Assembly: GCF_030503895.2 (NCBI RefSeq)
Contig: NZ_CP129970.2
Span: 1,924,001-1,988,000, forward strand
Reading direction: 5' to 3'
Origin: Marivirga arenosa
Lineage (GTDB): Bacteria > Bacteroidota > Bacteroidia > Cytophagales > Cyclobacteriaceae
DNA: 64,000 nt
The translations under genes were made by a program, and so were the position numbers. The notes under the pieces are model-generated. The model did not search any database. It saw only the letters and a program-made list of their open reading frames with translations, and had not been told where the DNA came from. Shown here piece by piece: positions 59,977 to 64,000 of the stretch (the first letter of the stretch is position 1; each line of letters starts with the position of its first letter).

Positions 59977-60864
59977 TTAGATAGGTACGTTTACGTGTCT
60001 TTCAGCATGATAAGAAGAACGAACTAATGGCCCTGACTCAACATATTTAAGTCCTCTTTTTAAGCCTTCTTCTCTGTACATATCAAAAACTTCAGGGTGA
60101 ATATATTCAATCACATCGTGGTGTCTTTTAGTAGGTTGTAAATATTGTCCTAAAGTTAAAATGTCACATCCGTGCTCTACTAAATCATCCATAGTAGCAA
60201 ACATTTCATCTTGAGTTTCGCCTAAACCTACCATGATTCCGGTTTTTGTTCTTTTACCGTATTCTTTAGTCAATTTAATTTGATCCAAACTTCTTTGATA
60301 TTTTGCCTGAGGACGAACTCTTCTGTACAAACTTGGAACTGTTTCGATATTATGCGAAACTACCTCTTGCCCTGCTTCAATCATTCTATAAAGAGCATCC
60401 CATTTTCCTTTCACGTCAGGAATTAAGGTTTCTATTGTTGTTTCAGGAGAAAGTTCTTTCGTTTTTACAACAGTTTGATACCAAATTTCTGCACCACGAT
60501 CTTTTAATTCATCTCTATTAACAGAAGTGATAACGGCATGTTTAACTCCCATTTTTTTGATGGCTTCCGCTACTCTTTGAGGTTCTTGCTCATCATATTC
60601 TGGTGGACGGCCAGTAGCAACTGCGCAGAATGAGCAACTTCTAGTACATACATTTCCTAAAATCATAAAAGTTGCAGTACCAGCACCCCAGCACTCACCC
60701 ATATTAGGACAGTTTCCACTTTCGCAAATAGTATGTAGCTTATTTTCGTCTACAATTTTTCGAACATTAGCATATTCTTTACCAACAGGTAACTTTACCC
60801 TTAACCAATCCGGTTTTTTATTTTTCTTCTTTTCTTCCTGGCTTACTACCGGTAAATCTATCAT
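59977..60864 (-). CDS. lipA: Lipoyl synthase
   Basis: A 295-aa radical SAM enzyme. The auxiliary cluster Cys residues are 47, 52 and 58 in [14 protein letters not shown], and the radical SAM Cys residues are 73, 77 and 80 in CTRSCSFC, both complete. [17 protein letters not shown] and [16 protein letters not shown] are conserved. It inserts two sulfurs into octanoyl-carrier domains to make lipoate for 2-oxoacid dehydrogenases. The gene is followed by its own terminator and preceded by a small gap after the 60891 gene. Confidence 0.98.
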   Translation of the reverse strand: MIDLPVVSQEEKKKNKKPDWLRVKLPVGKEYANVRKIVDENKLHTICESGNCPNMGECWGAGTATFMILGNVCTRSCSFCAVATGRPPEYDEQEPQRVAEAIKKMGVKHAVITSVNRDELKDRGAEIWYQTVVKTKELSPETTIETLIPDVKGKWDALYRMIEAGQEVVSHNIETVPSLYRRVRPQAKYQRSLDQIKLTKEYGKRTKTGIMVGLGETQDEMFATMDDLVEHGCDILTLGQYLQPTKRHHDVIEYIHPEVFDMYREEGLKRGLKYVESGPLVRSSYHAERHVNVPI

Positions 60865-60890
60865 ATCAACTTATTATTCTATCCTTAAAC

Positions 60891-61604
60891 TTATTTTCTC
60901 GACCCAAACAAAATACTTACAAAGGCTGCCGGGTAAAAACTATAATTTTTTGTTCCTAGCGGAACTATTTGAATTTCTCTACTAAATATTTCGCCTAAAA
61001 AGCCTACTTCGAAACCTGTTATTTTAGATTTAAATGTTCCGAATTCGAAAAGCAATGAGGCTCTAATGTGTGCGCCTAATACTAATTCCATTTGATCGAT
61101 TCCAGCAAAATAACCAGCAGGTCCAATAATAGCTGAACCATTTAAAAATTGTGAATAGGTTACAAGTCCGCCACCTTCACTTCTTAGTAAATATGGAGAA
61201 ACAAATCCTAAGGTTGGCCCACCAGTTAGTACTCCATTTATTTGTACACCTTTTTCTTCTGCTTTTTTAAATAGCAACATATCATAGCCATACATTAGTC
61301 GAGTACTGATTAAATATTTTTCTTTGCCTTCGTAAAATGATGATGTGCTAAAAAAAGTTGGGCTAGGAACTCGTCTTTCTTGTGGATGTCTAATATTGGC
61401 AACCTCAATTCCAAAAGTTTGGAATATTCTATCTGACTTTTTAGCGCTATATCTAAAAAAACCTCCTGAAAAAAGCCCGCCATTTGTAGCTTTTGTAATT
61501 CCAAATAGGAATTCTTGTCCATAATCAAATGGATCTTCTTTTTGACTTTTGGCATCAAAAAGAAGGGCTATCATAAATATGGAAAGTATAAAAACTTTTT
61601 TCAT
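60891..61604 (-). CDS. Secreted hypothetical protein, probable outer-membrane beta-barrel
   Basis: A 237-aa protein with signal MKKVFILSIFMIALLFDAKS. The rest alternates aromatic and polar residues in short strands (FGIEVANIRHP, KYLISTRLMYGYDMLLF, ELVLGAHIRASLLFEFGTF) and ends AAFVSILFGSRK, as small outer-membrane barrels of Bacteroidota do. It matches no family I can name. It lies 26 bases upstream of lipA on the same strand, and the two may be co-transcribed. Confidence 0.75.
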   Translation of the reverse strand: MKKVFILSIFMIALLFDAKSQKEDPFDYGQEFLFGITKATNGGLFSGGFFRYSAKKSDRIFQTFGIEVANIRHPQERRVPSPTFFSTSSFYEGKEKYLISTRLMYGYDMLLFKKAEEKGVQINGVLTGGPTLGFVSPYLLRSEGGGLVTYSQFLNGSAIIGPAGYFAGIDQMELVLGAHIRASLLFEFGTFKSKITGFEVGFLGEIFSREIQIVPLGTKNYSFYPAAFVSILFGSRK

Positions 61605-61765
61605 TGTATTTTAAATGAATTACAAATTTATGGTTTTAAATGCGGAAACTAAATAATTTTTTAATCCTTTCATCTAAAACTACTTACATCAATGCAACAT
61701 TAAAAGATATTTTAATCATAAATGTTATCTTGCAATGAAATAACGATAAAAGATTGACTTAGTTT

Positions 61766-62170
61766 ATGCCAACTTCAACAATAAAATATACACATCCATT
61801 AAAAACAACTGCAATCCATAATCGTTCAGGAAATTCTTTAATTACTGATGCCCCAGTGGATAATAATGGGCAGGGCGCTTATTTTTCTCCTACTGATTTG
61901 GCGGCTACTTCTCTTGCAAGTTGCATGATGACCGTTATGGGAATTTATGCTGATCAGAACAGTTTAGATCTTGGAGAAATTGAATGTGATTTACAAAAAG
62001 AAATGGCTTCTAACCCACGAAGGATAAAAGCCATAACTATAGAAATGCGTTGGAAAACTGATTTGCCTGAAAAAGAGATTCAAAAATTAAAAAATATAGG
62101 GTTGAATTGCCCAGTTGCAAAAAGTTTGCATCCCGATATTGAGCAAAAAATCAGTTTTATTATGCTTTAA
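61766..62170 (+). CDS. OsmC/Ohr family protein
   Basis: A 134-aa protein with the OsmC fold: an N-terminal beta sheet, DLAATSLASCMMTVMG (Cys53) and GLNCPVAKSLHPDI (Cys115). The two Cys can form the peroxidatic/resolving pair of organic hydroperoxide reductases. The set is nearer the OsmC-like YhfA group than Ohr. It may detoxify organic peroxides in the cytoplasm. It converges on ytxJ, the two stop codons being adjacent. Confidence 0.93.
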   Translation: MPTSTIKYTHPLKTTAIHNRSGNSLITDAPVDNNGQGAYFSPTDLAATSLASCMMTVMGIYADQNSLDLGEIECDLQKEMASNPRRIKAITIEMRWKTDLPEKEIQKLKNIGLNCPVAKSLHPDIEQKISFIML

Positions 62171-62512
62171 CTAGACGCCCACGCTAGATTTTAGATTTTG
62201 ATAACTGATACCCATATGTGAATCATCGTACACACATTCTCCATTTTTTATTAATAAAATCTGTGGTGATTGGTGCATCACTCCAAATTTATCAGCAATA
62301 GCATTAGAAATATCTCTATAAGAAATTAGGTCAAGGTAATAGGCTTTTACATTTGACATTTCGTCTTCACTCCAGCTTCTTTCTAATCTATTTAATGCCA
62401 TAGAGCTTATGGAACAGCTAGTGCTGTGTTTGAATATCATCACAGCTTTGTCTTGTGATTCCTCTACAATGTTGTTTAAACTTTCTATACTGTCTATTCT
62501 TTCCCAGTTCAT
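62171..62512 (-). CDS. ytxJ: YtxJ-like bacillithiol-system thioredoxin-fold protein
   Basis: A 113-aa thioredoxin-fold protein starting at MNWERIDSIESL (the ATG at 62512; the frame runs 11 codons further without homology). The active-site loop is KHSTSCSISS with a single Cys (Cys33), as in the YtxJ group, and SPQILLIKNGECVYDDSHMG forms the thioredoxin cis-Pro side. YtxJ proteins are linked to bacillithiol redox chemistry in bacteria that make that thiol, including many Bacteroidota. It overlaps no other gene and follows the repeat-protein gene by 13 bases. Confidence 0.88.
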   Translation of the reverse strand: MNWERIDSIESLNNIVEESQDKAVMIFKHSTSCSISSMALNRLERSWSEDEMSNVKAYYLDLISYRDISNAIADKFGVMHQSPQILLIKNGECVYDDSHMGISYQNLKSSVGV

Positions 62513-62525
62513 TACTTTTAATAAT

Positions 62526-64000
62526 TTAATTTTCTTGAGTTTCACCTGATTCCGCTTCAGGTTTCTTCCATGTGTCAGGATGAACCGAATTATCCCAAAT
62601 TTGTCCCTCTTTTTTATCCCTTCTTTCTTTCGGTTTTTTACGAGTTACATAATTGGGTTGCGTATCATCTGACCAAATATTGGTGAAAAACGAAGAAATG
62701 GATTGAAAAGTTCTTGCAAAGAATGGAGCTTTTGAATTTTCTGCTGCTAAGATTTTTGTGCCAGGATGCGATTCGTTTGTTACGTAAAAATGTCTGACAT
62801 AATCCCCATCTTCTTTTGAAATATCCTTTGATAAGTCCTTCATCTCGGCCGTTGGTATTTTTCTTTCTGGCACAGTTAAAAGTCTGTCATCATGCAAATC
62901 CTGTTTTTTAGGATCAATCTTTTCGGCTACCATTAATTTATCGTAATCATATTCCTTTCTTTTCGGGTTCGCAGGACTAGCGGTCATTAATTTTTCATTA
63001 TCAAAAGGTTTTCGTTCCCTATCGTTAACCTTTACAGTCATTAATTTGCTCTCATCAAATTCTTTTCGTTCCGAGTCATTAATTTTAACGGTCATCAGTT
63101 TATCGTCATCGAAAGGCTTTCTCTCTTTATCCTGAACTGTGGCGGTCATTAATTTATCATCATCAAATGGCTTTCTCTTGCTATCTTTCACTTTTACTGT
63201 GTTGAGTCGGTCGCCATTTAAATCTTGCTCTTTATAATCAGGCTTTTGAGCAGTCATTAGTTTGTCATTATTCATTTTTGAATATTCTTTATCCTGCTTT
63301 TTGAACATGATTTTATCATCATCCATTTTTGGTTCTGGATCAATCTTTTCAGCTGTTTCTAATTTACTGTTATTGAAAGGCTTTCTATTAGTATCTTTAT
63401 TATTACTGTATAATCTTTTACCATCTACTTTGCTATTTCTCTCTTTTTTAGATGCTTTTGATAATGTTTGAGAGGGTTCATTAAGTTCAATCAAATGAGG
63501 TTTATCTTGTGGTCCACCAGATTGAAGGTTGACATTTTTAGGTTTTGATTTTTTGTTCAAGACTGGCCCCTTTTCTGAAATTCGGCTATCATAAGGAATC
63601 AAAGGCTCTCTCATCTCCGATGGATTGGTTATTGCATCTCGATCAGCAGACTTATAATTAGGCTTATTGTCATAAGTTTCACGTTTGGTTCTCTTATTAG
63701 GATTGTATTTTTTGGTTTTATAATCGCTTTTTTTAGCCTTAAACCACATCACTTTATCCCAATCCCACTTGAAGGGATTTATTTTGATAACTCTATTATT
63801 ACCTTGATTAGGATTGCCTTTTGCCTTTATCTGCTTTTTGGTCCTAATCTTTTTATTATCCATTTTCTGTGGGCCATCATTTTTTGTAACCTCTAATTTA
63901 TCACCATCAGTCTTTTGTGCGGATAAATTATTTGGCATAGCAAAAGCAATTGTCATTACAACAATTGCTAAAAAAGGATAATATGGTAGTTTTTTAATCA
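62526..64000 (-). CDS. Exported protein with 18-residue tandem repeats; start codon straddles the window edge
   Basis: The frame is open to the edge of the window. The last visible bases read TG-ATT-AAA-AAA on the minus strand, so the true start ATG probably has its A at 64001. That gives about 491 aa with signal MIKKLPYYPFLAIVVMTIAF ending LSAQ. The next in-frame ATG (63956) would discard half of the signal peptide. About ten 18-residue repeats (roughly 62868-63440) follow the consensus RKPFDDDKLMTVKVxDxE, with earlier, weaker copies near the N-terminus (TDGDKLEV, KMDNKKIR). The chain is highly charged and probably disordered. Function unknown. Confidence 0.75.
   Translation of the reverse strand, partial: IKKLPYYPFLAIVVMTIAFAMPNNLSAQKTDGDKLEVTKNDGPQKMDNKKIRTKKQIKAKGNPNQGNNRVIKINPFKWDWDKVMWFKAKKSDYKTKKYNPNKRTKRETYDNKPNYKSADRDAITNPSEMREPLIPYDSRISEKGPVLNKKSKPKNVNLQSGGPQDKPHLIELNEPSQTLSKASKKERNSKVDGKRLYSNNKDTNRKPFNNSKLETAEKIDPEPKMDDDKIMFKKQDKEYSKMNNDKLMTAQKPDYKEQDLNGDRLNTVKVKDSKRKPFDDDKLMTATVQDKERKPFDDDKLMTVKINDSERKEFDESKLMTVKVNDRERKPFDNEKLMTASPANPKRKEYDYDKLMVAEKIDPKKQDLHDDRLLTVPERKIPTAEMKDLSKDISKEDGDYVRHFYVTNESHPGTKILAAENSKAPFFARTFQSISSFFTNIWSDDTQPNYVTRKKPKERRDKKEGQIWDNSVHPDTWKKPEAESGETQEN

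Noticed and set aside
1-64000. CRISPR arrays, prophage or complete insertion sequences
   Set aside because: No regularly spaced short direct repeats, transposase or phage structural genes were seen. The holin-like protein at 9989 stands among housekeeping genes.

Overview
The window is low-G+C DNA (about one third G+C by eye) from a member of the Bacteroidota, most likely a marine Cytophagales close to Marivirga. The name is inference from gene content and protein style; no 16S rRNA gene is present. The lineage signs are TonB receptor/lipoprotein pairs, DUF4270, head-GIN and YtxJ proteins, a bacterial GGGP synthase, promoters of the TTG-N17-TAnnTTTG type, and a panC/panD/flippase/rfaE2 block facing a short GT5 protein and glmS.

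Region 1-5,880 is accessory. Six unrelated genes all point left: a small membrane protein, a hydrolase-like lipoprotein, a compositionally foreign S9 peptidase, a ParE-type toxin-antitoxin pair and an unknown membrane protein. Two kinds of repeat separate them. One is an 81-bp direct repeat (78/81 identical). The other is a co-linear ~250-bp hairpin-forming element lying directly 3' of two of the gene units. Each of those units is bounded by its own short inverted repeat, as in a gene-cassette array, but no integrase is in view.

Region 5,880-21,480 is mostly core metabolism: a HisA-like protein lacking the first catalytic Asp, a SprT-like protein, a MurNAc-6-P etherase and amino-sugar kinase pair, a membrane-protein/GGGP-synthase operon, an AraC regulator, then a leftward operon panC-panD-flippase-rfaE2-Zn peptidase, with an acyl-CoA dehydrogenase before a strong terminator. 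A GT5-like protein, a DUF4270 lipoprotein and glmS face the other way.

Region 21,480-39,880 is an 18-kb surface-polysaccharide locus on the minus strand. It contains two nucleotide-sugar dehydrogenases, a UDP-GlcNAc 2-epimerase, glycosyltransferases, a Wzx flippase, a pyruvyl transferase, two Wzy/WaaL-like proteins, an MBOAT O-acetyltransferase flanked by two paralogous SGNH-like proteins, a WecG/TagA-type transferase and a WecA-type initiating transferase. Together they suggest an acidic, probably acetylated and pyruvylated glycan.

Region 39,880-64,000 is mixed core: tRNA-His, ftsK, lolA-like, pyrF, amt, mazG, ppa, an MscS channel, a TonB receptor with a beta-helix lipoprotein, a leftward operon (GNAT-nitrilase, small protein, ltaE, apt, moxR), lipA, OsmC, ytxJ and an 18-residue-repeat secreted protein whose start codon straddles the window edge. 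Clear hairpin terminators separate many of these units.
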